A DNA stretch of 64,000 bases from Thermohalobaculum sp039815685 (GCA_039815685.1 JBCBYV010000001.1:124001-188000), one strand, 5' to 3'. Shown: positions 8,428 to 17,570, counted from the stretch's first letter. The notes: generated by a model not told the origin, from the letters alone. Made by a program: numbers and translations.

Positions 8428-9441
8428 ATGGAAGGCGTCGTGCTGCGCCACCCGGAGGAGACGACCGTGCCACCCGAAGCGCTTCGGGTGACGGTCGGTC
8501 TCTGCACGCGAAACCGACCGCGGGACCTCGCGGTCTGTCTCGAAAGCCTTGCCGAACTCACGCAGCCCAGTGGCTGGTCCGTGAGCTTTGTCGTCGTGGA
8601 CAACTCGTCCGACGGTAACGCGTTGGTGGCGATCGAGGCATTCGCCTCGATGGCGACCGGCCCAGTTAGGGCGGTGCATGCGACGGCCCCGGGGCTGGTG
8701 AAGGCGCGAAACGCGATGCTGGAGGCCGCGCTCGAGGCGTCGCCTGACTGGATCATCATCCTCGATGACGACGAGATTGTCGGGCCTGGCTGGCTCGAGG
8801 GCTATGCCGCGTTCTTCGCGGGCTACCCCGGCTTCCATATCGTCACCGGGCCGGTCGATCCGATTTTTCCCGACCCGCGTCCCTTCTGGGCCGTGCTCCA
8901 GCAGCCGGCGGAACCGGTCGAGGGCACGAGGGTTTTTTCCGCCAATACGCATAACGTGGCGCTGCACGCCTCGGTGGTCCGCGGGGGCGCCGTGGGAGAC
9001 GCGGTCGAGGGTGAGAGGCTGCGCTTCGATCCGGCCTACAACCTCTCGGGCGGGGAGGATGCGGATTTCTTCATGCGCGCTTCCGCTTCCGGCGCCCGCA
9101 TCGGCTGGACATCCCGCGTCCGGCTCTGGGAGACCCGTGATCGGGCGCGGCTCAGCCTCGGCTACCAGCTCGGCCGGAACTTCCGGACATCGGCGAACAA
9201 CATGATTATCCGCCGCCGGTTGGGCCTTGGACTTTCGAGGCCGGAGGCGGTTGCGAAGGGACTTTGGCGAGTCATCGGTGGCAGCCTCCTCTGCGCCATC
9301 AGCCCATTTGCCCTCGCGCTCGGGCCCGCCTCCTTCAAGTGGCTGGTCCTGCGCGGCGGGCGTCGGGCGGCGTCGGGCGCGGGTCTCATCTTCGGCCTTT
9401 TCAACCGTCCGCGCCACTACTACGAGGACCCCTCGGGCTGA
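8428..9441 (+). CDS. Glycosyltransferase family 2
   Basis: GT-A fold glycosyltransferase of 337 residues. Residues about 19-30 (LRVTVGLCTRNR) form the nucleotide-sugar-binding strand; IIILDDDEIVGPGWL (about 109-123) carries the DxD metal-binding motif; GGEDADFFMRA (about 210-220) supplies the ED pair of the acceptor-side catalytic base region. A hydrophobic stretch near residues 285-305 may anchor the C-terminus to the membrane. The start follows GGAGG. It lies 48 bases before the next glycosyltransferase on the same strand. The sugar and acceptor are not known. Confidence 0.85.
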   Translation: MEGVVLRHPEETTVPPEALRVTVGLCTRNRPRDLAVCLESLAELTQPSGWSVSFVVVDNSSDGNALVAIEAFASMATGPVRAVHATAPGLVKARNAMLEAALEASPDWIIILDDDEIVGPGWLEGYAAFFAGYPGFHIVTGPVDPIFPDPRPFWAVLQQPAEPVEGTRVFSANTHNVALHASVVRGGAVGDAVEGERLRFDPAYNLSGGEDADFFMRASASGARIGWTSRVRLWETRDRARLSLGYQLGRNFRTSANNMIIRRRLGLGLSRPEAVAKGLWRVIGGSLLCAISPFALALGPASFKWLVLRGGRRAASGAGLIFGLFNRPRHYYEDPSG

Positions 9442-9489
9442 CAGCCATCTTGGGGCCTGGCCGGGCCGCATCGCGATAGGGGCACCGTC

Positions 9490-10167
9490 ATGATCCGCGT
9501 CTTCATCGGCTTCGACAGCAAGGAGGTCGTCGCCTATCACGCGCTCTGCCAGAGCATCATCGACCATGCCTCCGCGCCTGTCGCCTTCACGCCGGTCGCG
9601 CTCCCCCATCTCGGAGGGTTGTTCACGCGGGAGCGGAACGCGATGCAGTCGACGGAGTTCAGCTTCTCGCGCTTCCTTGTGCCTTACCTCTCGGGCTTTG
9701 AGGGTTGGTCGCTCTTCATGGACTGCGACATGCTCTTCCGCGCGGATATCGCGGAGCTCTGGGCGCTGAGAGATGAGCGCTACGCGGTGATGTGCGTGCA
9801 GCACGATTACACCCCGAAGGAGGACACGAAGTTCCTCGGCGAGGTGCAGACGAAGTACGAAAAGAAGAACTGGTCGAGCGTCATGCTCTTCAACAATTCA
9901 CGCTGCGCGGCGCTGACGCCCGATTTCGTGAACTCGGCGACGGGGCTCGAGCTCCATCAGTTCAAATGGCTCGAGGGGGATCATTTGATCGGGGCACTGC
10001 CGCGGCGCTGGAACCATCTGGTCGGCGTCTATGAGCGCGATCCGGCGGCGGCGAATGTGCAGTTCACGGAAGGGGGCCCGTATTTCGCGGACTACGCGGA
10101 TGCGGACTATGCGGAGGACTGGGCGGCCGCGAAGGCTCGCATGCTGCATGTCCATGGCGGAGGCTGA
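9490..10167 (+). CDS. Glycosyltransferase, GT8-like with DxD motif
   Basis: Protein of 225 residues starting IRVFIGFDSKEVVAYHALCQSI and containing FMDCDMLFRADI, a DxD-type metal/nucleotide-sugar site, followed by VMLFNNSRC and a C-terminal MLHVHGGG of the kind that completes metal binding in GT8 and related retaining enzymes. It is preceded by AGGGG and starts 48 bases after the GT2 gene; its 3' end overlaps the next gene. It probably adds one sugar to the glycan handled by this cluster. Members of this compact group are often annotated only as glycosyltransferase. Confidence 0.75.
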   Translation: MIRVFIGFDSKEVVAYHALCQSIIDHASAPVAFTPVALPHLGGLFTRERNAMQSTEFSFSRFLVPYLSGFEGWSLFMDCDMLFRADIAELWALRDERYAVMCVQHDYTPKEDTKFLGEVQTKYEKKNWSSVMLFNNSRCAALTPDFVNSATGLELHQFKWLEGDHLIGALPRRWNHLVGVYERDPAAANVQFTEGGPYFADYADADYAEDWAAAKARMLHVHGGG

Positions 10168-10939
10168 GGGGCGGCGACCGCTTCGTAAGGCGCTGCGCCG
10201 GGCTTGGCTCGACTGGCGCAATCGGCCGCATGCCCGGCGGCTGGAGGCGCTGCGCGGCAGCCGGACGGGCCAGCGGGCGTTCGTGGCTGCCGCGGGCCCG
10301 TCGCTCGCATCGATGGATCTCTCGCGGCTTTCGGGTGAGTTCGTCTGCACCGTGAACATGTCGCTGAGGCTGGCAGACGGATCGCTCCCGGGCGTGGCGA
10401 TGCATGTGGTGAACGATCTCAACCGGTTCCGCCGATTTCGGGAAGAGATCGTTGAGGTCTCGGAGCGACGGGCGATCCCCTACCGCTTCTATCATCTGGA
10501 CGCGTGGCGGGAGCTTGCCGCCACCGAGCGGGCGGTGCCCCACTACTTCCTGACCTCGCCGCATGCCCTCGATCCAGAGCGCGACGTGGATCCGGTGCGG
10601 GGGCTTGGCGGATCGGCGAGTGTGGTGATCTACGCGTGCCAGCTTCTCCACCTGATGGGGTTCGAGGCGGTGCATATATTGGGCGTGGACCTCGATTATG
10701 GTGGGCCGAACCCGTATTTCTACGACCTCGGGGCGCGTGATCGTACGCATGAAGCAGACCCCAAGGTTCAGGTGCGGCGGATAGAGACCGAAAAGGCGAA
10801 TGCCGAGTTCGCCTTGCTGCGCCGGTTATTCGAGCGCACAGGACGCCAGTTGCTGAACTCGGGCGCCGGAGGGCAACTCGAGGCGCTCCCTAGAATGCCC
10901 CTCGAGAACGTTCCGCTCAGCACCGTGCAAGGAAATTGA
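10154..10939 (+). CDS. MptE-like/DUF115-type protein in glycan cluster
   Basis: Protein of 261 residues. RAFVAAAGPSLASMDLS (about 39-55), CTVNMSL and GLGGSASVVIYACQLLHLMGF with HILGVDLDYGG resemble the MptE-like (6-hydroxymethylpterin diphosphokinase-like, DUF115) fold, which also occurs in flagellin-glycosylation Maf proteins and in surface-glycan clusters. The start is ambiguous: ATG at 10154 is chosen, with ATG at 10148 also possible; both overlap the end of the preceding glycosyltransferase gene, implying translational coupling. A long palindrome spans its stop codon. A role in transferring an activated sugar or sulfate-decorated unit is inferred from neighbours, not proven. Confidence 0.6.
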   Translation: MAEAEGRRPLRKALRRAWLDWRNRPHARRLEALRGSRTGQRAFVAAAGPSLASMDLSRLSGEFVCTVNMSLRLADGSLPGVAMHVVNDLNRFRRFREEIVEVSERRAIPYRFYHLDAWRELAATERAVPHYFLTSPHALDPERDVDPVRGLGGSASVVIYACQLLHLMGFEAVHILGVDLDYGGPNPYFYDLGARDRTHEADPKVQVRRIETEKANAEFALLRRLFERTGRQLLNSGAGGQLEALPRMPLENVPLSTVQGN

Positions 10940-10950
10940 ATTTCCTTGCA
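10926..10950. terminator. Perfect 25-base palindrome at convergent gene ends
   Basis: Two 12-base arms (TGCAAGGAAATT and its exact complement) around a single G. The left arm covers the last codons and the stop of the MptE-like gene; the right arm lies just before the stop of the converging racemase-family gene. A second small hairpin (ATCTCT/AGAGAT) follows at 10952-10967. A bidirectional terminator is the most likely reading, although there is no long T run. Confidence 0.55.
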
Positions 10951-10958
10951 AATCTCTT

Positions 10959-11729
10959 TCAAGAGATCTGCGCTGCTCGGGCTGCGGGATGCGGCGACAG
11001 GAGCCGGCCGGGGCCGGCGCAGGCGCCCGAAAGACCGGTGAGGGCCGCCATATGCCAGGCGAGTACAAGATTGCTGGAAAGCACCGGCAGAGCCGTCTCG
11101 GCTTCGAGTGCCTCGATCGTGTCTAGGGTGCGGAGGTTGGTGCAGGAGAGAAAGAGCGCGTCCGCACTGCCTTCCGCGGCGAGGGCGCGGCCGGCTTGCA
11201 CGATGGAGCCGACATCGATTCGGGCAACGCGGGCTTCCTCGGGCTCCTCGAAGCTGCCGAAGACGGGCGTTGCGACGCCCCCCGCAGCCAGGGCGGCGCG
11301 TAACCTCGCCGAGACGCTCTCGACATAAGGCGAGAGGAAAGCGAGCCGGGTAACACTGAGCGCGCGGGTTGCGGCGAGGAGCGCGCTGAGCGGTTCGGTT
11401 ACGGCCTGTGTTTCGGCGCCTGCGGCAATGGCGCGGGCAACGCCTGCGCTGCCGATCTCGGCGGCGGCCGAGGTGCAGCCATAGCCGATGGCGTCGAAGG
11501 TTATGCCGCGAGGGAGGAGGGCGGCCGCTGTGGGCAGCGCGCCTTCCATCGTAGCAAGGCTCTCTGAAGTCACCGATGCAGCACTCGGGATGCGGGTGAC
11601 GAAGAGGCGGAGACTGTCTCTGAAGAGGCGCCTGAAATCCGCTTCGATGGTCTCGTCCGTCTGCAGGACCACGAGGCCTAGGCTTGGGCCCGTCGTCGCT
11701 TCGAGGCTGTAGGGGAGAGGCGGCATCAC
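10959..11729 (-). CDS. Asp/Glu racemase superfamily protein, EutA-like
   Basis: Protein of 256 residues with the two catalytic cysteines of the Asp/Glu/hydantoin racemase and arylmalonate decarboxylase superfamily in AIGYGCTSAAAEIG and LFLSCTNLRTLD. The order and motif spacing fit the EutA/maleate isomerase branch. It is translationally coupled to the M24 peptidase gene: its ATG at 11727-11729 overlaps that gene's stop (ATGA). In ectoine-degradation clusters of marine alphaproteobacteria EutA homologues accompany an M24-family ectoine hydrolase, so the pair could act on ectoine or a similar cyclic amide, but the other eut/doe genes are not in the window. Confidence 0.65.
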   Translation of the reverse strand: MMPPLPYSLEATTGPSLGLVVLQTDETIEADFRRLFRDSLRLFVTRIPSAASVTSESLATMEGALPTAAALLPRGITFDAIGYGCTSAAAEIGSAGVARAIAAGAETQAVTEPLSALLAATRALSVTRLAFLSPYVESVSARLRAALAAGGVATPVFGSFEEPEEARVARIDVGSIVQAGRALAAEGSADALFLSCTNLRTLDTIEALEAETALPVLSSNLVLAWHMAALTGLSGACAGPGRLLSPHPAARAAQIS

Positions 11730-12916
11730 GCGGGCTCCAGAATGGGGAGTGCGGGCTCGGCGCGGGGCGAGAGGAAGCGGGGTGCGCCATCGCGAACGAC
11801 GATGTTCTCCTCATGGACCATCAGCATGCCCGGCACGGTCTCGATCCAGGGCTCAAGGGTCAGGACCATGCCGGCGGCGAGCGTCGTGTCGTCCCAGGGC
11901 GCAAGGGAGGGCCACTCGGTGAGCTGCATGCCGAGCCCGTGGCCGAGGCGGCCGGCACCGGCGTTGCTCCCGAGGCCGAGCACCTTGGACATGGCGGCGT
12001 AGATCTCCGCCGCGGTGGCCCCGGGGCGGGCCACCGCGGCGCCCACATCCACCGCTTCGATCAGGCGGCGATAGGCTGCGTCCATGGCGGGACTGGCACG
12101 ACCGATGGCGACGTTGCGGTCGAAGTCGCAGAAATAGCCATCATGGACGAGGCCCGTGTCGAGCATCAGCACGTCGCCCTCCGAGAGATTTTGTGGCCCG
12201 GCGGGGGAGATGACGTCAGCGTAGCCCATGGGGCCCGCGCCGCCGGCGAGATAGGGGACCCAGTCGGCACCTTCTTCCAGTGCCAACCGCTGAAAGCCGC
12301 GGAAGACTGCGTCGAGGGTGGTGCCGGGCCGCGCGATCTCGCGGAGGCGCGCGAATGCGCGGCCTGCGATGGTGCAGGCAGTGGCGATCTTGGCGATCTC
12401 GGCCTCTGACTTGATGATGCGGAGGTCTCGCATGATCCCTGCATCGCCCCGGAGCGGGCGGCCTTCGCCGAGCAGATGTCGCAGTCGGGCAAAGTCGTCG
12501 ACCGGCATGCGCAGATGGGTCTCGTGGCCGGACGGAAGGCCGACGGCGGCGCGGCGCGGCGCGGCTTCGCGGAGGGTATCGGCGAGCAGGGTCACGCCGT
12601 CATCGGCAGGGTTCGGCGCGTCCCAGGTCCTGATCTCGCCCTCGAAATGGCGCGCCATGAGGGGCGCGCCGATGGCGGGAATGACGGCGACGGGCCGGCC
12701 CATGGCGGGCACGACGACGAACCATGGGCGCGTCGGGCTCTCCCAGAACCGGGTGAGAAAGCCGGTGAAGTAGCGGATCTCAGGCTCGGTCGTCAGGAGG
12801 AGCGCGCCGAGCCCGTGCGCTGCCATGAGAGCCTGCGCGCGCGCGAGGCGAGACGCGTATTCCTCGGGCGGAAAGCCGCGCTCCGTTGGGGGGTCGGGGA
12901 CGTCCGCCAGGGCCAT
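11726..12916 (-). CDS. M24 family metallopeptidase (Xaa-Pro/ectoine hydrolase-like)
   Basis: Protein of 396 residues with the creatinase N-domain (about 1-160) and pita-bread catalytic domain. The five metal ligands of the M24 family are visible: Asp in LMLDTGLVHDGYFCDFD (two Asp), His in GRLGHGLGMQ, Glu in TLEPWIE and Glu in VHEENIV. The length and partner match DoeA/EutD ectoine hydrolase (about 400 aa), but Xaa-Pro dipeptidases share all these residues. It starts 139 bases after the end of pepN on the same strand and overlaps the racemase-family gene by four bases. It is cytoplasmic, with no signal peptide. Confidence 0.75.
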   Translation of the reverse strand: MALADVPDPPTERGFPPEEYASRLARAQALMAAHGLGALLLTTEPEIRYFTGFLTRFWESPTRPWFVVVPAMGRPVAVIPAIGAPLMARHFEGEIRTWDAPNPADDGVTLLADTLREAAPRRAAVGLPSGHETHLRMPVDDFARLRHLLGEGRPLRGDAGIMRDLRIIKSEAEIAKIATACTIAGRAFARLREIARPGTTLDAVFRGFQRLALEEGADWVPYLAGGAGPMGYADVISPAGPQNLSEGDVLMLDTGLVHDGYFCDFDRNVAIGRASPAMDAAYRRLIEAVDVGAAVARPGATAAEIYAAMSKVLGLGSNAGAGRLGHGLGMQLTEWPSLAPWDDTTLAAGMVLTLEPWIETVPGMLMVHEENIVVRDGAPRFLSPRAEPALPILEPA

Positions 12917-13055
12917 GGATCTAGCGAGCGCGCTGGCCGTCCGCGGGTCAAGGGTTATTCGCGTGGTGCCGATGTCGCCTCTGCTGTCGTCCCTGGTCGG
13001 GCCGGGGATGATGACGGATCGTGCGCGAAGGGCTGGCCGTCGCGTGTTGGCCGGG

Positions 13056-15716
13056 TCAGGCGGCCATCAGGCGTTCGACGATCTCGCGCGTGTTGCGGCT
13101 TAGGCTCGGGATCGCTGCGATGCGTTCGAGCTCGGACCGCATTGCGGCCTGGCGATCCTCGGTGTAGCGGCGCCAGCTCTCGAAGCAGCCGGTAACGCGG
13201 GCTGCCGTTTGCGGGTTGAGGCCGTCGAGGCGGATGAGCCAGTCGGCAACGAACCGGTATCCCGTCCCGTCGGCCGCATGGAAGCCCACAGGATTGCCCA
13301 TGGCGAAGGCCGCGATCACAGAGCGGAAGCGATTGGGGCGCTTCCAGTTGAAAGCTGGATCTTCCGTGAGTCGGCCGGCCCGCTCCACAGCACCGGGGGC
13401 GGGGGAGGTCGCCTGGACGGTGAACCATTTGTCCATGACGAGCTCGTCCGCCGACCAGCGCTCCCGGAACGCGGCGAGGCGCGGCCCGGCACCCGGGGCC
13501 GCGTGGTGGACGAGGAGGGAGAGGGCTGCGAGGCTGTCGGTCATGTTGGTGGCGCCGTCGAACTGCGCCTCGGTCGCGCGGTGGGCGGCCTCTTCGCCGG
13601 CGGAGAGGAGGAGGCCGAGGCAGCGGTTCCGGAGCGCCCGGCGCCCGGCTGCGGCTGCATCGGGGCTATAGGCTGCGCGGTCATCGAGTGCGGCGATCGT
13701 CGTTTCTAGCGGGCCCGCGAGGCTACGGCCGAGATGGGCGCGCATCTCGGTCAGCGTGTCGTGGATCGCGTTCGGGTCCGCCCGTTCGCCGCGGCTCGCA
13801 AGCTCGCCTGCGACCTCGTCATTGCTGGGGAGTTCGAGGGTGAGGGCGCGGAAGGCGGGGTCGAGCCCCTCATCCACGAGGACGCGGCCGAGGGCGGCGC
13901 TCCATTCCTCCGGGATTGGGTCGGCCCCCGCGCCGAGCCGTGCGAGGATGAGCGACATGGCATACCGCCGCCCGGCCTCCCACCGGTTGAAGGGGTCGGT
14001 GTCATGCGCCAGCAGGAAGGCGCGGGCGGCATCGTCGAGGTCGCGCTCAAGGATCACCGGGGCCGAGAAGCCGCGGAGAATGGAGGCTGTGGGGCGCCCG
14101 CCCTCGGCGCGGAAGCGCACCGTCCGTTCAGGCTCATCGAGGGCGATCACTTCGGTTGGCCGCACTTCCGAGCCATCGGCGCCGAGGAGGCCGAGGGCGA
14201 CGGGGATTACCATCGGCGCCGCATCGTCCTGGCCTGGGACGATCGGCATGGACTGGCGGAAGGTGAGTGAGAGCGTGCCTGCGGTCTCGTCCCAGGTCTC
14301 GTCCACGCGGAGGCGCGGGGTGCCGGCGCGGCTCCACCAGCGAGCGAACTGGGTCAGGTCGATGCCGCAGGCGTCCTCGAAGCACTGACGGAATTGCTCG
14401 ACAGTGCACGCTTGGCCATCGTGCCGCTCGAAATAGAGGTCGAGTGCCTTCCGGTAGCCCTCCGCCCCGACCAGCGTGTGGAGCATGCGGATGACCTCGG
14501 CGCCTTTCTCGTAGACGGTCGCGGTGTAGAAGTTGTTAATCTCGACATAGGCTTCGGGCCGGACGGGGTGGGCGAGGGGGCCCGCATCCTCCGGGAACTG
14601 GCGAGCGCGAAGCGCCTTCACCGCGTCGATGCGGCAGACGGCTTCGGAGCGCTCATCCTCGGAGAAGCACTGGTCGCGGAAGACGGTGAGGCCCTCCTTC
14701 AGGCAGAGCTGGAACCAGTCGCGGCAGGTGATGCGGTTGCCGGTCCAGTTGTGGAAATACTCATGCGCGACGATCCCCTCGATCAGTTCGTAGTCCCGGT
14801 CGGTGGCAGTCTCGGGGCTCGCGAGGACGTATTTCGAGTTGAAGATGTTGAGGCCCTTGTTCTCCATTGCGCCCATGTTGAAGTCGTCGACAGCGACGAT
14901 CTGGAAGAGCTCAAGATCGTATTCCCGGCCATAGGCGCGCTCGTCCCAGACCATGGAGCGCTTGAGGGCGTCCATGGCGTAGGCGCAGCGATCCTCGTCG
15001 CCCGGGCGCACCCAAAGGCGGAGGTCCACGTTGCGGCCCGAGGCGGTGGTGAAGCTGTCGTCATGGGAGACGAGGCGGCCGGCGACGAGGGCGAAGAGAT
15101 AGGCGGGCTTCGGGAACGGGTCATGCCATTCGGCGAAGTGGCGGCCGTTCGGCAGCGTGCCGCTCTCGCCCGGATTGCCGTTGGAGAGGAGCACGGGCGC
15201 CTCGGCCGCGTCCGCCTCGACGCGCACGGTGAAGGGCGCCATCACGTCCGGGCGGTCCGGATAGTAGGTGATCTTACGGAAACCTTCCGCCTCGCATTGC
15301 GTGCAGAACATGCCGTTCGAGAGGTAGAGGCCCTCGAGTTCCGTATTGCTGACGGGATCGATCTCGGTCGTGCAGTCCCATTCGAACGCCGGGCCGGGGA
15401 GTGCCTCAGGCGACACGGTCAGCCCCTCTCGGTCGAGAGTCAGTAGGCCGCTGGCGTCGTCGGAGAGGACCCGGCCGTCCACGGCGGCGGAGACCAGTGT
15501 CAGCTTCCGTCCGTCCAGGCGGAGGGGTGGCAAGGTCCCGCTCTCCGTCGGCGCGTTGAGGCGGAAAGCGATGCGGGCGCGCACGCGCGTGGCGTTGGGC
15601 GCGAGGTCGAAGTCGAGGCGCACACGCTCCGCCATCCAGGCGGGAGGGCGGTACTCGGATAGCCGCACCGTCTGATCGGCGGTCTGGGAAGGCGCGGCGG
15701 ATGCGGTGTCGGCCAT
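13056..15716 (-). CDS. pepN: Aminopeptidase N (M1 family)
   Basis: Zinc aminopeptidase of 886 residues, close to the 870 of E. coli PepN, cleaving N-terminal residues from peptides in the cytoplasm. GAMENKGLN is the substrate-anchoring GxMEN motif; HEYFHNWTGNR gives zinc ligands His318 and His322 with catalytic Glu319, and Glu341 completes HEXXH-X18-E. The frame is open to 16109, but ATG 15716 (MADTASAAPSQ) is chosen because AGGAGA stands nine bases upstream and the N-terminus then matches the family. The PMT-family gene diverges across about 157 bases. Confidence 0.93.
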   Translation of the reverse strand: MADTASAAPSQTADQTVRLSEYRPPAWMAERVRLDFDLAPNATRVRARIAFRLNAPTESGTLPPLRLDGRKLTLVSAAVDGRVLSDDASGLLTLDREGLTVSPEALPGPAFEWDCTTEIDPVSNTELEGLYLSNGMFCTQCEAEGFRKITYYPDRPDVMAPFTVRVEADAAEAPVLLSNGNPGESGTLPNGRHFAEWHDPFPKPAYLFALVAGRLVSHDDSFTTASGRNVDLRLWVRPGDEDRCAYAMDALKRSMVWDERAYGREYDLELFQIVAVDDFNMGAMENKGLNIFNSKYVLASPETATDRDYELIEGIVAHEYFHNWTGNRITCRDWFQLCLKEGLTVFRDQCFSEDERSEAVCRIDAVKALRARQFPEDAGPLAHPVRPEAYVEINNFYTATVYEKGAEVIRMLHTLVGAEGYRKALDLYFERHDGQACTVEQFRQCFEDACGIDLTQFARWWSRAGTPRLRVDETWDETAGTLSLTFRQSMPIVPGQDDAAPMVIPVALGLLGADGSEVRPTEVIALDEPERTVRFRAEGGRPTASILRGFSAPVILERDLDDAARAFLLAHDTDPFNRWEAGRRYAMSLILARLGAGADPIPEEWSAALGRVLVDEGLDPAFRALTLELPSNDEVAGELASRGERADPNAIHDTLTEMRAHLGRSLAGPLETTIAALDDRAAYSPDAAAAGRRALRNRCLGLLLSAGEEAAHRATEAQFDGATNMTDSLAALSLLVHHAAPGAGPRLAAFRERWSADELVMDKWFTVQATSPAPGAVERAGRLTEDPAFNWKRPNRFRSVIAAFAMGNPVGFHAADGTGYRFVADWLIRLDGLNPQTAARVTGCFESWRRYTEDRQAAMRSELERIAAIPSLSRNTREIVERLMAA

Positions 15717-15873
15717 GGCGTCCGGTCTCCTGCTGACGTCTCTCTCGCATAGCGCGCCCGTGGCGGTCGGCCCAGCCCCCAAGCGGTCGCGGGCGGTTTC
15801 CCGCTGCGCCGCTCTCGCGTAGAAGCCGGGCACCGGGCGGGGCGCCCGGGCGGTGGCTGGTGCGGGAGCGGCG

Positions 15874-17499
15874 ATGGCGACGGCGAAGGGCGGCAAGCGG
15901 CGCGGTGGCGGTGCCGCGTCGGCGAAGGCCGGTGCCAAGGCGCGTGCCGGATCCGTGTCCGGCAGCAAGCGGCCGACCAAGCCACAGGCCAAGCCCAGGG
16001 AAAAGACTCCGAGGAGGCGGGGTGCTTCGGCGGGGGAGGGCAGCATCGGTTGGTTGCTGGCGACCCTCGCCCTGGTGCTGGGGCTGACCGGGCTGCGGCT
16101 CGGCATCAACGCGCTCGACCTCGTGCCCGTTCACTTCGACGAGGCGCAGTACTGGGCCTATGGGCAGGAGCTTGCCTGGGGATACTTCTCGAAGCCACCG
16201 CTGGTCGGCGCGGTAATCCTGCTCACGACCGAGATCGGGGGGGACACGCTCTTTGCCCTGCGCTTCGGCGCGCCGGTGGCGCATGGCGTGATCGCCCTCG
16301 GTCTCTTTTACCTCGGCCGGCGGTTCTTCGACGGGGCGACGGGCTTCTGGGCGGCGGCGACCTATAGCCTCGCACCCGGAGTGAGCGTCTCCTCGATGAT
16401 CATGTCGACGGACCCGGTGATGATGGCCTTTTGGATCGTCGCCCTTATCGCCTGGGTGCGGGCGGCCGAGGGAGGCGGGCGTCGCTGGTGGGCACTGATG
16501 GGCGCCTGCATCGGGCTCGGCGCGCTGGCGAAGTACACGATGCTGGTCCTGCCGGTCGGTGCGCTTGGCTATGCGTTTTTCTCGGCACGGGGGCGGGACT
16601 GGCAGGGGACGGGGATCGCGGCGGGCGTCGGGCTGCTGGTGCTGCTGCCGAACCTCCTCTGGAATCTCGACAACAGCTTTGCCACCGTGACCCATGTGGC
16701 CGAGGACGCTGATCCCGGCGGCGGTTACCTCAATCCGCTCAAGTTTCTGGAGTTCGCCGGGGCGCAGCTTGGCGTGATCGGTCCCGTGGTCTTCCCGGCA
16801 ATCCTGATCGCCTTCTGGCGGCGGCGGGACTGGGTGGGCGACTGGCGCATGCGGTTGCTGGCCTGGCAGACGGGCACGCTGCTCTTTGCGATGCTGGTGC
16901 TGGCTTTCCTCACCCGGGCGCAACCAAACTGGGCCGCACCCGCCTATGTCGCGGGCACGCTCTTTGCCGTGCGGTTTCTGATGACTGTGGGCTTCGGGCG
17001 CATGCTGCGGTGGCAGGCGGGGCTCGGCGCGATCGCGGCGGTGATGGTTTATTCAGCCGCCGCGCTCTATGCGGAGCGGGCCGAGACGCTGCCCCGCGCG
17101 CCCGATCCCTTCAAGAAGATGCGGCTGGCCGAGCCCTTCTGCGGCCCGGCCCTAGCGGCGATGGCGGAGGAGGGGGCGGAGGTCTTGCTCTCAACCGACC
17201 GCCGGCGGCTCTCGGAATGCATGTTCCTCGGTGGTCTCGGCTGGGATGCGATCGCGGTCTGGAACCTGGACATCGTGGCGGAGAACCATCACGAGCTGGT
17301 GGCGACCCTGATGCCCGGCGATCAGCGGCCGATGCTGCTGGCGGTGCTGAAGGGGGCGGACGAGATCCCGGAGGCGTTCGAGGAAGCGCGCCGCATCGAT
17401 GGGGGCAGCTTCCGCACCCATCGCGATCGGGAGCACGCCTACGAGCTGTGGTTCGTGCAGGGCTTCACCGATTATCCGCTGAGCGACGAGCGGGGCTGA
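15874..17499 (+). CDS. PMT/ArnT-like membrane glycosyltransferase with basic N-terminal tail
   Basis: Polytopic inner-membrane glycosyltransferase of 541 residues (GT-C, PMT_2 type). HFDEAQYWAYGQELAWGYFSKPPL is the first periplasmic loop with the catalytic acidic residues; about eight to ten hydrophobic segments follow, then a soluble C-terminal part. Enzymes of this family move sugars from polyprenyl phosphates to lipid A, lipids or proteins. The first 55 residues are extremely basic and low in complexity (Lys, Arg, Ala, Gly, Ser), which is unusual for the family. The ATG at 15874 is preferred to a GTG at 15853 because GGGAG lies five bases upstream. Confidence 0.8.
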   Translation: MATAKGGKRRGGGAASAKAGAKARAGSVSGSKRPTKPQAKPREKTPRRRGASAGEGSIGWLLATLALVLGLTGLRLGINALDLVPVHFDEAQYWAYGQELAWGYFSKPPLVGAVILLTTEIGGDTLFALRFGAPVAHGVIALGLFYLGRRFFDGATGFWAAATYSLAPGVSVSSMIMSTDPVMMAFWIVALIAWVRAAEGGGRRWWALMGACIGLGALAKYTMLVLPVGALGYAFFSARGRDWQGTGIAAGVGLLVLLPNLLWNLDNSFATVTHVAEDADPGGGYLNPLKFLEFAGAQLGVIGPVVFPAILIAFWRRRDWVGDWRMRLLAWQTGTLLFAMLVLAFLTRAQPNWAAPAYVAGTLFAVRFLMTVGFGRMLRWQAGLGAIAAVMVYSAAALYAERAETLPRAPDPFKKMRLAEPFCGPALAAMAEEGAEVLLSTDRRRLSECMFLGGLGWDAIAVWNLDIVAENHHELVATLMPGDQRPMLLAVLKGADEIPEAFEEARRIDGGSFRTHRDREHAYELWFVQGFTDYPLSDERG

Positions 17500-17513
17500 G
17501 CCTCAGCCTCGCT
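17489..17513. terminator. Terminator hairpin between convergent genes
   Basis: Twelve paired bases on each side (AGCGGGGCTGAG with CTCAGCCTCGCT, one G-T pair) around a single C, followed by GTTTG. It overlaps the stop of the PMT-family gene and lies before the converging gene ending at 17571. Confidence 0.6.
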
Positions 17514-17570
17514 GTTTGGATTGCTCGGGCGCCGGGCCGACGGAAAGGCGAGCGGGGTCGCGGCGGACGG

